In this document: positions 23,220 to 34,281 of the stretch, piece by piece
How positions within the stretch are numbered: the first letter of the stretch is position 1
Layout: every line of letters begins with the position of its first letter
NCBI GenBank assembly: GCA_933210815.1
Contig: OW119922.1
Coordinates: forward strand, 54,760,730-54,824,729
Direction: 5' to 3'
Source: Meta bourneti
Lineage: Eukaryota > Arthropoda > Arachnida > Araneae > Tetragnathidae
DNA length: 64,000 nt
The notes under the pieces: generated by a model
Databases searched by the model: none
What the model saw: only the letters and a program-made list of their open reading frames with translations
What the model was told of the DNA's origin: nothing
Translations under genes and position numbers: made by a program

Positions 23220-24935
23220 TTACTGGATGTCTGCTTAAGGCGTCGACATGTTGCATTCTCTGGCTAAATCTGTGCAATATTTCGTAGTCAAACTCTTCCA
23301 GTAAAAGTGCCACCTTGCGATTCTTGTGACGAGGTCTTTTTTATCCATGATCTTTTGGAATGCTGATCAATCCATTACGATCTTAAACTTATTGCTCAAC
23401 AGATAAACACGAAACTTCTTCAAGGCTTCAACAATGGCCAGAACTTCTAACTCATAGCTGCTGTACTTCTCTTCAGTTGGACTTGTTTCTTTGACATAAT
23501 AAATTGGGTGCAATTTACCATCCTCAGCCGTTTGCAGCAGCACCACACCATAGCCATGTTTTCTTGCATCAGTATACAGCTCTGTTCTTTTCCCTTGTTT
23601 AAAAATGCTCAACACTGGATAGTAAGTTCTTCAGTTTTTCAAAGGCTTCTTTCTGTTTATGACCGAAAACAAAGGAACCACTTTTCTTCAGTAAGTCGTT
23701 CAACGGTTTTGCAATCCTGGAGTATCCCGGAATAAACTTTCTAAAATAGCCTGTCAAATCTAAAAAACTTCGTACATATTTCACATTGGTTAGGATAGGA
23801 AACTTCTGAATTGCACTTGTTTTTTCAGGTGTTGGACTGACTGCCATTTTCTACAATGTGGCCTAGAAACTCTTTCCTTTTCAAGAACTGGCATTTTTAA
23901 ATTTTTATTTAAAGTCCATTCTTGGATGCAATATCAAGCGCACCTTCTAATTTATCCAACCCTTCCTTTTCATCTACTGATGGAATTATTATGTCGTCTA
24001 TGTAAATTAACACAATACCTTTGTTCATGAGATCTCTGAAAATACTGTACACATATCTCTGAAAGACGCTGGGGCTGGTGCTCAATCCAAAAGAGACTTT
24101 TGTGAACTCGAACTATCCAACTGGTGCAACAAAAGAAGTATATTTTTGACTGTCCTCATTAATATTTACATGATAAAATCCATTTTAAAAATCTAATGCG
24201 GTGTATACTTTGGAACTTTCAAGTCTGTTCAATACATCTTCTATCAAAGGTAGGGGAACCTATCTTTTATAAGTTTCCTGTAGTCCACGCACAATCTTGT
24301 TGTATTGTCTTTCTTCTTCACCAACACCACAGGAATAGCATAATCAGAAGAGCTCGGTCTAATTATCCCCTTATCCAACCATTCATGGATCCGTTGATCC
24401 ACTTCTTGCTTCTCTGGGAATGACAGACAACGAGATCTCTGGTAAATTGGTGTATCATCACTAAGAATGATTCTCATGGAGACATTGAATTGTTTCAGTG
24501 TTCTCTGGTCTGTAGGCCAAGATCAACTTGTGTGTCATCAATGTGACTTAGTTCTACTTCATGCTCCTGATTTAGTTCTGATATCTGCATTAGCCAGTTG
24601 CCAGTTGCTTGTCACCAATTCGAAAAATGTAACTCCATCCTTATTGAAATTTAATGAAGCTTGATCTAGAATATCACTCTCTATAACCAATTCAAAACTC
24701 CATAGACTGGATGGTGCAACATGCAGAGTAAAAGAAAATTGCTGATCATCAATATTAACTTCTTGTCCAAAAGAGCTTTGGTCCAAACTCGAGATGCACC
24801 AAGACCTGATAAAACTAAACACTCATTTTTTAACCACATAATCCTAAGGAAAATGTGCTCACGTATGAGAGAAACAGTACTTCCAGTATCAAAAAGAGCA
24901 ACAACAGCCAAATTGTTCAAACAGATCTCTTTGGT
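23220..24935 (-). pseudogene. gypsy pol: protease, reverse transcriptase, RNase H
   Basis: Protease: VVALFDTGSTVSLI (near 24,890). Reverse transcriptase: DDTPIYQRSRCLSFPEKQEV, GIIRPSSSDYAIPVVLVKKK, LCVDYRKL and an intact catalytic YIDD (near 24,000). A connection with FLDLTGYFRKFIPGYSRIAK follows. RNase H: LYTDARKHGYGVVLLQ, EEKYSSYELEVLAIVEALKK, and near 23,230-23,300 EEFDYEILHRFSQRMQHVDA. Frames shift several times and stops are present. No integrase follows. Confidence 0.85.
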
Positions 24936-25029
24936 TTGAATCTTCCATCTACAACATTGTTTGATGTTTGTGTAATGTGGGCATCTGATGTCCTCTCCCT
25001 CTCATTGACTCTATTCATTGATGCTGACC

Positions 25030-25800
25030 TATTCTTGCTTATCGTGAGTTTAGGGCAATGAGACGTCAAGTGTCGACTTTCCCCACACCAATAACATTTT
25101 TTGAACTATTGAAGTGCCCTGTTGGTCTGTTCACAACTCTTCCACCAAATCTGTTGGGTAGATCTCGGCTTTCGTTCTCTTGAAAGCTCGACTGTCTGGG
25201 GAATCTTTGTCGTTCGCCACTAATTGGTGATTTTGCAGATTTTTCACGCTTTCAGTCATGAGGTTTTTCTGACAATTCCTCAGGATATATAATATTGCTC
25301 CATTCGTCCAAATAGCATTCTTTAAAATCAACTGGAACCCTTTTTTATTTGGTCAGCGATGATCAAGTCTCTCAGTCGCTCAAAAGTTGTAACTTTTAAT
25401 GCAAAAATCCAACCTTCAAAATATGTGTATAGCTCATGATAGAAGTCTCTCCAGGTGCTGGCCTGAGCTTTCTGATGAGAAGAGAATAGTTGATGAAACT
25501 TTTTTACGGCATCAACTTAAATATCCTCAACAACAGTTCTTTACCTGTTCACAGCGCTCAACCCTTTCCTCTGGTTCACGAGCTATTGGTTTATTTTATA
25601 GGGAAGGAGTCCCAGAAGATGTGTTACCCACTCTTCCTGTGGCGATGAAACACGACGAGCTTGTCGCTCAAAAAGTACTAAGTAAAGACTGATGTCCTCC
25701 TTCATGCCAAATTTTTGGATCGTCTCTAAATTGCTTGCTTACTTGGAATCCTGATATCTTCTATTTCGTCCAAATTCGGCTTCAATCCATCCTACTCGAT
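25030..25800 (-). pseudogene. gypsy gag with SCAN-like region and zinc knuckle
   Basis: Pieces in three frames read KFGMKEDISLYLVLFERQAR, then KRVPVDFKECYLDEWSNIIY, then the knuckle CYWCGESRHLTSHC (CX2CX4HX4C, near 25,080). The middle pieces resemble the SCAN-like capsid region seen in the gag of the 33.8-kb element. Broken by several frameshifts. Confidence 0.7.
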
Positions 25801-25830
25801 CGTCTAGCGTTACGCTTTTGCTCTTCAATA

Positions 25831-26094
25831 TGATAACTAGAAATGGAACGCTCTTTAACACAACGAACATTTATTAATAACGTAACAAATACAGCTGGCA
25901 ACAAAAATCAACTATCAACAGAAAACATCAATACAATCTCAGCATAACCGCTGAATCTCTCTTTTTTTATTAAAAAACCAGAATGCTCGCTCGCTCTCGA
26001 AACCCGTGCGAAGCATAAAAACATTAGAGCTGTCAGATTCAGGAGGCAAAGTGTGTTGCCAGATTCTAATAAACTCAAGAATTAAAATCCTACA
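25831..26094 (-). repeat. probable 5' LTR of the decayed gypsy element
   Basis: On the minus strand it would start TGTAGGATTTTAATT and end TCTAGTTATCA, immediately before gag-like sequence. It contains AATAAA. No partner LTR remains for comparison, so the borders are inferred from TG/CA ends and position only. Confidence 0.45.
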
Positions 26095-26118
26095 CACACA
26101 CATATATATATATATATA
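26092..26118 (+). repeat. CA/TA microsatellite
   Basis: ACACACACACATATATATAT at the tail end of the adjacent minus-strand SINE A. Confidence 0.85.
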
Positions 26119-26134
26119 GCATATGTATAGTATA

Positions 26135-26245
26135 TGTGTAGGAGTCGTATATACCTGACAGGAATCGAACCTGCGGCCCCTATATCTCGCAGCTTGCTAA
26201 GCGCAGCGGGCAAATCTACTGAGCCATGACGGACTACAAGGGGCC
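26135..26245 (-). repeat. SINE A, tRNA-like head
   Basis: On the minus strand GTCCGTCATGGCTCAGTAGA (A box) is followed by GCCGCAGGTTCGATTCCTGT (perfect B box) and then a TA-rich run. It resembles a tRNA but is followed by SINE-like sequence and lacks a clean acceptor stem, so I call it SINE rather than tRNA gene. Confidence 0.7.
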
Positions 26246-27409
26246 CGGAGAACTACAAGGGGTAAAACACTATAGCAATTTTTGGCGAGTTAATGAATAA
26301 ACATCATGGATATATTGAACCCATACTCAAACAGAAAGTTAAGAGGCTATTAGCATATTTTTTAGACCTCCACAAACTAAAATTACTTTACATTAAGTTT
26401 AAATTAATTGAGTACATTACATCTTAGGTGAACTGTAATAAGTTATTTATTTTAACAATATCTGTATACTTGGAAAGCACGCATAATCAGACTTAGTAAA
26501 ATAAAATTTAAGAGATTTACAAAAAAATCGTTTTATTACGCTTCATAGAAAGATTTTATAACTTAATTAAATTGATCTCCGGGAAATTTTTAATTCGTGT
26601 ATTCACATTTCGCTTAGAAACCATTCGATATCTAATCTTTGTAGGCATTCTATTTAAACCACTTGGAGATTCACGGACCCAGCTTTAAGATCTATGATGG
26701 AATACTTATGTAATAATTTAGAAAATTAATGGCGTTTAATGATTGAATTGAAAGTGCAATTTTCTTTCAAAAGCGTAAAACAAAGGGTCTCTTTGAGTGT
26801 ATTCATGGTTTTTCATGCACGCATTTCAACTAAAAAAGCGAGTGTTTCTTTTTCAACAGCATGCATAAATTAGTCCCTTGAATAAGCGTTTGATTTGAAG
26901 TAAATATTCACAGGAAGGGATACCGAGAGTTTTAATGAAAAGATTACATTTTTATTCTATTCATGTTCTTAATATAATTTATTTTGAATAGCAACCCATT
27001 ATGAAAAAATAACTTCTATAAAAGCGGAACGCAAGGAAGCATACCAAATCGTAGAGAGAATTATAATGAAATAAAAATCTGAAGCTTTTATTATGGAAAT
27101 CAATATAGCATAACTTTTTAAAGAAATAGGAAATACCGAGTTCATATCAAGCAGCCAACTTCAAGAATGGAAAGGAAACGGAAATATCGTCTAGGCATGC
27201 ACAAATTCATTTAACACAAAAAGTGAGTGACAATGTGTCTAATAACAGGCTGCACAGCCAAAGCACTTGTGAAATACGTAGTAGCATACATTTTTAAAAA
27301 TAGCAAAAACATCTACTCTTAAACGCAATTTTAGTTCCTCAGATTCGAACGAATCTATTAAAATACAAAATGTGCTAATTAAATATGAAACAGACGCCAA
27401 GAAATTTAA
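26246..27409. other. no assignable feature
   Basis: About 1.1 kb of AT-rich sequence. Confidence 0.4.
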
Positions 27410-27989
27410 ATTTTAAAATGAAAAAGTTAAGTATTTTCTTAATAAGGTTTCATGACAATTTAGGAACCACACTTTCCTGAATTTTTTCCGTGGTTGCCAC
27501 GGCTTGGTACCAAAACTTTGAAATTGGCGTTTAAGATACAATGGTGAAATGATTGAAAATACAGCTCCGTTGAACTTGCGGAACGCAACGAAGTAGTAGT
27601 TAATATTTTGTGTAGCCGCCACGAACGGTAATAACTACTGACACATTTCGGCATTGAAAGAAAGGTAGGTAGGTAGCACTTGAGTTAGCAAAGGGCTATT
27701 GCATTGAAAGAAAGAGGCCTTGGTGATATGTATGGGGTATATTAGACCATGCTGCTTCCACACGTTGTCAAAGTTCATCTGACGTAACCGCGTATGATCT
27801 GTGGTGTGCAGAGACGTAACTAGGGGGGTGCAGACGGGGCTTGTGCCCCGGGCGCCGGATTTGGGGGGCGCTAAATTGGCCGAGTATTTTTTTACTATAG
27901 ATATTTACGTATGATGAAGAGAAAAAACGTTAAAATGAAGAGAAAAAACTTATTAGTAGACTACAAAAAACAAAAACTATAAAAGGAGC

Positions 27990-28662
27990 TAGATACAGAA
28001 TGTGTGAAGAAATAGCAGGAAAGCTTAACCTAGATCCTCTTTTTAAAGAAGTACGGAGGAGGAAGAAGCGGATGTTTGATGAGAAGAGCGAAGTTGAAAG
28101 CTATGAATTCTCAGAAGAAAAAAGTTCAGATTATTGATTATACAAATAATAGATCGGATTCTGAATGAACTGAGGCAAAGGTTTCAAGTCATTCAAAGCA
28201 TGAATAGTTTATTTGGTTTCCTCAATGGAGCTCGGTTTGAAACAATGAATGGGGAAGAATTGAAGAACTAGGCACTTGAGTTAGCTACCACATATAAAGA
28301 AGACTTAGACAAGGACTAGCTGGCGATAGAAGTGGAGAGTTTTAAGTATCATGCCTTGGATTTAAGCCCTAATATGAAAACGGCTACACCATCAAGTCTT
28401 CTGACGTTAATATACAAGAACGAACTTGAAGACGAGTACACCGATATAACGACAGCAGTTGAGAATTTTCCTCACAATACCAGTCTCAGTCGCCTCAAAT
28501 GAAAGGAGTTTCAGCAAACTAAAGATCATAAAAAATTACCTCAGAAACTTAACAGGACAACAATGACTAACCAACCTAAGCATCATATCAATAGAGCACA
28601 AGTTAGCTTCAAAGCTATCTTTTGAGGACATATGTCTAAGTATAATACTCAAGATAATAATT
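27990..28662 (+). pseudogene. hAT transposase C-terminal half
   Basis: Plus-strand pieces read AGKLNLDPLFKEVRRRKK, NELRQRFQVIQSMNSLFGFL, LKTATPSSLLTLIY-like sequence and the dimerisation motif RSFSKLKIIKNYLRNLTGQ followed by LSIISIEHKLASKLSFEDI, ending in a stop near 28,662. This is the ZMYM1-like hAT group by motif pattern. The N-terminal half and the first catalytic residues are missing and there are several stops. The element must have moved by an enzyme supplied elsewhere or decayed later. Confidence 0.8.
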
Positions 28663-29520
28663 TGAGTAAAATCTGTTATTCCTAATTGTTGTTTTAGTTT
28701 TCCAAAATCCTTGAATGGTTTTCAGTCGACGTTTCGATAATGCTCTTTTTAAAAGTCCATGGGTGAGACATCTAGAGATTTAGAAGGAATATCAGTAAAG
28801 GGTATTGACTTGAAACCAGTTTCTTGTTCCATTTTTCCCAAGAATTTAATAGTGGATTTAGATGTGTGGCTGCTTCCGTAATCCTGATGCAGTTCTACTG
28901 ATTGTTGGCACTGGGTAAAGATATGGTATTTCTTTTTTGAATATTGGGGATAAAATATGGTCTTGATAATATGTTGGAGTTGATTTTTACATTTTCCCCC
29001 TCTTTTTACTTTTAATTTTTCATTATATGCAAAACCGGCAACAATCATAAATCTCTTAGAGAAAGTTCTCACGTTAAAGTTACCAACTTGAACCACGTTT
29101 TAGGATTTTTCTCCTCTTTTATGATAATAAATTGTTCTTTTTTATTGCAATCATTTAAATACACCCACGCCTCGTCTAATATCACAACATTTTTCCATCT
29201 TTCTCCAGCTAAATGCTTCTCATATAGAATTCTGCAGCGAGTTCTGCGTTCTGCAATAGGTCGTGGAGATAGACGATGAACATTGTATTTTTTGGCCTTT
29301 TTAAGATTCAAATCACTGTTAATTATTTTATTTACAGTTGAAACTGAACATTTTAATGACTTTGTAATAGTCCTTTGACTTGGCGGATCCTCTTTTAAAA
29401 TTAAAGATCTTACCTTACAAATATTCTCAGAAATTCTTTTCTTTTTTGGATACGTATTTGGAAGTATTTTTCCACTTTTACGTTTTTTCCTTTCCCATTA
29501 ATATTACTTATCGTACCTTT
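28660..29520 (-). pseudogene. mariner-type transposase, DD41D spacing
   Basis: Minus strand. A helix-turn-helix region (PPSQRTITKSLKCSVSTVNK, about 29,330-29,390) is followed by the first catalytic Asp in VILDEAWVYLND. The second lies in VELHQDYGSSHTSKS and the third in SLDVSPMDF. Counting between the second and third Asp gives 41 residues, so the spacing is DD41D. Frameshifts separate the parts (near 29,080 and 28,750). Its terminal repeats were not located, so its borders inside the hAT element are approximate. Confidence 0.8.
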
Positions 29521-30487
29521 AGATATCGAAAACCATTACAGCGTTTTTGAATAATTGAATAAGCATAATTCTCTTCGGAAAGAACGGAAACATAAGTGTT
29601 GAAAATATTGTATAAGCTATAAATTATGGTAAAGATATAAACAACGCTTAAAGATAGGCGCCGTAGTTCTGCTTTCAAACGATTTGTTTATTTATGTGGT
29701 TGAAGCTAGGTGCCATAACTTCTCTTTCCGCCACATACGATTGCTTGCGTAATCATTACTAGAACTTGAATAATATCTCAGAACGCAATGTAAAATGCGT
29801 AGAGCTTGGCTGCTCATTTTTGTAAGTGAAGATATTAGAACACTTCCATCGAAACGGAAACACATAGCTTGCCATCCATTGCTTATTTAAAAGCGCCCTT
29901 TTGAAAGTAAACAAAACTCTAGTTGGCAGACGATAAATTATACTTTTTCTATTTAACTGCTGCGAAAATAAAACTATTTTGTAGGATACAAATTTTTTAC
30001 AGCTCATCAAAATCGTTCAAAAAATGTCCGAACAGTCTCTGTATTTATCATAATTAAATATCCTATTCTAAAGCAACAGTCTGTTGATTTTGATTCAGCC
30101 CACACATATCCCGATATCATTTAATAAAACCTTTTCATTTCATTTGCAGCGATTATAAGTGTGAAAGAATATACCAAACATGCTACTCTTTTATTTGTCA
30201 ATAGATCAACTCTGATTATTTGTCAATAAAATATCATAGAATTAATTAGGTATTTTATCTTGTACTAAAAATGAAATTACTGCAAATTAATCTATTTACC
30301 TTTGAAATCAAGCATTTACCATCTAAGTTGAATAAAAAGATTTTGGACAAGTGGAATTATTGTGTGGTGGGGCGATATCAGGTGTTATTCGGGGAGGGTT
30401 TTGGTTTGGTTGGTCGGTGGGGGGGGGGCGCCAAGGCGAGTTCTTGCCCCGGGTGGAAACTAACCTAGTTACGTCTCTGGTGGTGTG

Positions 30488-31260
30488 CCAGTCGTTGGGT
30501 AATCACCGACTGGACATGTTCAATGGACGAAACAGATCCGGGAAAAGGGTAGACCATACAAGAGGTGAAACCTGATGGACATTGAGGTACGTTGCATGAC
30601 TCGTGCGTGGCATTGTCCTGTTGAAAACTGGTTTCAGGCAAGCCTTGAAGCTTGAACCTTGGCTCCAACAGGCTCAAAAACTTCAGGGATATAGCGGTGG
30701 CTGTTGAGTGTAACGGCAATGCGTACTAGGCGGGTGTAGGGGTAGAATCCAATGGCACCCCATACCATAACACCAGATGATGGACCGGTTTTGCCATGTA
30801 TAATACAAAAGTCATGCGGTCTGTTGCCCCGGTGTTGCCAGACTAGGATACGACCATTGTGGTGTTGTAGACAGAATCGAGATTCAAGCAATGAAAACCT
30901 TGAAAAAATTCCCCGCTGCTGCAGACGACGACGTCTAATTGTACGTCCTAACACATGTTGTGCAACATACCCTAATTCTTGAGCTAGAGGTCTTGATGTT
31001 GCAGTACGATCCGATTATACGATCTGGTTAGCGCACAAGATGTCTGTCCTCTCTTTCCGTGGTGTGGCGAGGATGCTGCAGTCGTTCTCAGCGGTCAGTT
31101 CGTCTCTCGTATATCCACAGATTCCATATTCGCAACATTGTAGCTTGATTTCGTCCAACACGAGCATCGATTTCTCTTCTCTGAAGGATAATCGGAGAAA
31201 TCGGTGCTCGACCATTCGATGTCACAGTTTTTCATCTGTCAAATTCAGAAACGTGCTCGT
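30488..31260 (-). pseudogene. Tc1 transposase, N-terminal and catalytic part, broken
   Basis: Minus strand. Landmarks: TIRRRRLQQRGI, then the SRFCLQHHNGRILVWQHRG block, TGPSSGVMVWGAIGF, FQQDNATHESCN and SSIEHVQSVITQRLAHH. These follow the order of DD34E Tc1 transposases (first D region, GVMVWG, QQDN, then E). The frame shifts at several points. The downstream coding end (NFDNVWKQHGLIYP) lies beyond the hAT insertion near 27.75 kb. Confidence 0.8.
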
Positions 31261-31449
31261 ATGACTGCCGTATTTTTTGACAAAGCATAATTAAGTTTCT
31301 TAAGTACAAGAACAGCGAGAAAACACAATTCCAATATAAAACCGGCTCTCTGCTCTCCTTTTCATGATACTTACAAGGGTCGTTACTGGCGCATATGATT
31401 TGTGTATCCTTTCACGATATATGCATCGTGTAAATTTCAAGGCTATTGG

Positions 31450-31487
31450 TAGGTAGTTAACGTCACACTGTAGCAACACAACTGGCT
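31450..31487 (-). repeat. SINE B, 38-bp 5'-truncated micro-insertion
   Basis: TAGGTAGTTAACGTCACACT and the following bases match only the last 38 bp of SINE B (minus). The flanks ATTTCAAGGCTATTGG (31,434-31,449) and ATTTCAAGGCTACTGG (31,488-31,503) form a 16-bp duplication with one difference. The Tc1 end at 5.7 kb has the uninterrupted site. Confidence 0.75.
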
Positions 31488-31546
31488 ATTTCAAGGCTAC
31501 TGGATGCTTCCTTCATGGTGTTGCATTTTCAATGGCCAACAGTGTA

Positions 31547-32185
31547 ATTGTATCATTCGATAAACTAAATATGCATGTTATTAGTTTTCTCATTTATTTT
31601 AAATTTTCGTTTATATTTTTTTGAGGTTGATTCTCAATTAAGTCTATTAATATATTAATTATTCCATTAATATTATAAATAGATTTTATAAATTATTTAG
31701 AAATTTAAAACTTAGACTTAAACATTGTAGTATCCTCAATGAAAAAAATAATGAATATTTTATGAATATGAATATGACAAATATTAATTTCTATAAAATA
31801 TTTAATAAACTTTACTGCAAGTTAACTAAAAATCATGAAGTTTATATTACAGTTATTTTTCTACTAATATATTAAAATTTATTAAATCTGGTATGCTCTT
31901 GTAAATCCTTTATTTTCTTGGATATATTTGTTACGAAGATTTAAATATTAGGTTAATTTTTCTTCTTAATGGAATGAAGAATGCACAAAAGTAATTTAGA
32001 AGTAAAAATGTATGCATAAGTTTAAGATACATAGTTATAAACATAACAAATTCTCTTCTAATGACATGAATTTCTCTCTCTCATCAAACCGTTCCGTTCA
32101 TGTTCATTACGCTTGTTTAATTAATAAAACTCAAAATATTCACTTTCGCTTCAAATTTTAAAAGGGCTTGGATATTAATTTGGAA
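31547..32185. other. no assignable feature
   Basis: Very AT-rich; nothing recognised. Confidence 0.4.
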
Positions 32186-32264
32186 AGTAGTAATTAGTAG
32201 GTAGTTGAATTTACGTCGCACTGGAACACAACGGGCTATTGGTGATGGTCCGGAATCAATTCCC
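32186..32264 (-). repeat. SINE B, 79-bp 5'-truncated copy with target duplication
   Basis: GTAGGTAGTTGAATTTACGT to GGTCCGGAATCAATTCCC is the SINE B 3' end in minus orientation. It is flanked by exact TTAATTTGGAA at 32,175-32,185 and 32,265-32,275. Confidence 0.8.
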
Positions 32265-32275
32265 TTAATTTGGAA

Positions 32276-33052
32276 GAAAACTAACTCAGACAAAAACTGT
32301 ATTCGAATATCTTAGGAATAAAAAACGTGAAAACTACATGGAAAGAATACAGATATAGAAATTACGCCCTTTCACCCCTTTAAATGTATTTATCATTGGA
32401 TGCTTAAAAAAGCAACATCTCGCATGCGTTAGTTGATGAATGGATTACCCACGAACATAAAAAACAAGTCTACAAGAAATAAAGAGTAATTCTCTGGAAA
32501 CGTTCCTTGCTTAAAAAGCTCTTACTTTTTAATACATTTTCAAGTTTTAAATTAAATAAGATAATTTCACCTACTTAGTTACCTCTTTTTATCTTCAAAT
32601 CTCATTAAATTTAAGAGGATGAAACGAGAAGACGTGAAAATTTCCAAAACTTTGGGGATTGCAGCAAACAACAGCAATGAGCGCTAAATTAAACGTTATG
32701 TCAAAAAGATAAATCATACTTATTCATTACGGCAAGGGCAATTTTTTAAGCTCTCGCGAAGTAGCAATTTCGTGAGCTACGTAGGATTTTATGCTCTTAT
32801 TCCTAATTAAAAAGTGACTTACTATTTCTGTGGAGTACTGCTCTTGACGTTTTCCTCTCACGCTGTTGGATATTCACTCTGAAACATTACGCTTTAAAGT
32901 AGCTGATTCCTGCATATGAAATGTAGGCGTTTCTTATGAATTGGAATATTTGAGTTTTAATTTTTCAGTATCAAGAACTCTTTAATTTAGACCAGTATTT
33001 CACAATATTTACGATTCTTGTGCATCCTTTCCGAGAATTTAATCTTTCTGGC
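32276..33052. other. no assignable feature
   Basis: AT-rich, no structure seen. Confidence 0.4.
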
Positions 33053-33541
33053 TGGTAGGTAGTTGAATTTACGTCGCGCTGGAGCAACACAACGGGCTAT
33101 TGGAGACGGTCCGGGATAAATCACGAAGGGAAAGATCCAAGGACAGCACCTCGTAATTTTAAACCACGGTCAGATGACGAGATCAACACATGAACTGGCA
33201 CCCCACTCTCCAAATTTCCACACTACGACAACATGAGGACATTTGAGGCGACGACAGGTTTAACGTGCACCACCCCCGCGCACACGACGGTTTTTGGCTG
33301 GACCGAGTTTCGAACTTGCAAACCTCGGGTTACTAATCCGCTACTCTTCCAACCGGGCTATAAGTTTAGTGAGTGGGGTGCCAGTTCAGGTATGACCTCG
33401 TCATCTGACCGTGGTTCAAAATTACGTGTTGTTCTAATCTTTCCCTTTGGGATCGATCCCAGTCGCCAATAGCCTGTCGTGTTGCTCCAGTGCGACGTTA
33501 ATTAAAATACCCACCGACCAACCGGGCTATAGCGGCCCCCT
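33053..33541 (-). repeat. SINE B, full copy interrupted by another SINE B
   Basis: Minus-strand SINE B from GGTAGGTAGTTGAATTTACG to the head complement CCGGGCTATAGCGGCCCC. It is interrupted 24 bp from its head by a second, opposite-strand copy (33,363-33,517). Confidence 0.85.
33363..33517 (+). repeat. SINE B, 155-bp 5'-truncated copy nested in a SINE B
   Basis: Starts AGTTTAGTGAGTGGGGTGCC and ends at AATACCCACCGA. The interrupted site CCAACCGGGCTATA is present exactly on both sides (33,349-33,362 and 33,518-33,531), a 14-bp target duplication. The truncated 5' end and the TSD show insertion by target-primed reverse transcription. Confidence 0.92.
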
Positions 33542-33793
33542 ACAGGAAAAAATATCTGGAAATGCATTTACTTGGGAATCAAATGTTCTATGCGTACCCA
33601 TTTTGCGAATTTGATTTTTCTTTGAAATTTCATTTAACATTGTGGAGAAATGCTTTTAAAAGTATTTCAGAAAATTTACCCAAACGAGTATATATAAACA
33701 CACAATGCATTGATTTTTGTTTTCGTTCGAAAAAATATGTTTCATACCGAAGTTCCGAACACAAAAAAACATCAAAACATGTGTTAACATATA

Positions 33794-34172
33794 TGTCAAG
33801 ACTGAATCGTTTCCCCTCCCCACCTACCACCGAAAGGCGATGGACCTCTTTACTTGAGGCGGCGGAGGACACAAACACTGAAGGGAGTGAAGAGGCTTGA
33901 TCCAGCCGGCGGCGGAGAGTCTTCAGTTTTTCAGTTCGCAGCGAGAGTGAAATGGCGCAGGACCTGTGTGGCTGATCGTGCATCTTAAGAACGGGAGACC
34001 TTAGTGGCTCCATATTAATCCTCTGTGGATAAAAATTGTTACTTCTTCTGAATGTGAACTCCTCCTGAACATCAATGCTAAATTAAATATTTTCGTAATA
34101 AATGTTCTATGTTAGTAAAAAGTAGAACTCTTCCTGTCAATCAACTGTTTCTGTTCTATCCAACTTCTGACA
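33794..34172 (+). repeat. 5' LTR of the gypsy element
   Basis: TGTCAAGACTGAATCG to CAACTTCTGACA. Contains AATAAA near 34,101. It has an 8-bp duplication in TTCAGTTTTTCAGTTC that the 3' LTR lacks. Confidence 0.95.
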
Positions 34173-34176
34173 AATT

Positions 34177-34194
34177 TGGGGGCTCGGTCGGGAT
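34177..34194 (+). promoter_or_regulatory. primer binding site, tRNA-Pro type
   Basis: TGGGGGCTCGGTCGGGAT starts 4 bases after the LTR. It matches the well-known proline tRNA primer site TGGGGGCTCGTCCGGGAT at 16 of 18 positions. Confidence 0.75.
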
Positions 34195-34281
34195 CAACCG
34201 GAATGAAGTGAAATCGGGTTACAACACCCTGGAGTCATCATCACAAACTGTGAGTACATTTTGCTCATTTTTCATAAAACG

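Larger units (their letters stand above)
23150..26094 (-). mobile_element. Ty3/gypsy retrotransposon, decayed and 3'-truncated
   Basis: The minus-strand order is probable 5' LTR, SCAN-like gag, zinc knuckle, protease, reverse transcriptase and RNase H. Integrase and the 3' LTR are missing; a SINE A occupies the junction at about 23.05-23.15 kb. It belongs to the same broad group as the element at 33.8-39.6 kb, judging from gag and RNase H, but is much more decayed. Confidence 0.85.
27801..30487 (+). mobile_element. hAT element, 2,671 bp, with 8-bp target duplication
   Basis: The element spans 27,809-30,479. It begins CAGAGACGTAACTAGG and ends with the complement CCTAGTTACGTCTCTG. It is flanked by GTGGTGTG on both sides (27,801-27,808 and 30,480-30,487), the 8-bp duplication diagnostic for hAT. 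Just inside both ends is a GC-rich patch (TGCCCCGGGCGCC and GGCGCCAAGG). It carries a hAT transposase tail and an opposite-strand DD41D mariner-type gene, so it is itself a composite. It interrupts the Tc1 coding region. Confidence 0.92.
27410..31544 (-). mobile_element. Tc1-type transposon split by a hAT element
   Basis: The minus-strand Tc1 5' end (CAGTG at 31,540-31,544, followed by TA) and coding part lie at 30,488-31,544. Its C-terminal coding end continues at 27,410-27,800. Between them is a hAT element with an exact 8-bp duplication. The left terminal repeat of the Tc1 was not found. Family as at 52.25-55.1 kb. Confidence 0.85.

Noticed and set aside
26150..26245. A tRNA-gene-like sequence on the minus strand.
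   Set aside because: It is the head of SINE A, with the same A/B boxes and following sequence as other copies.
33233..33472. 79-codon plus-strand frame.
   Set aside because: It runs through two nested SINE B copies.
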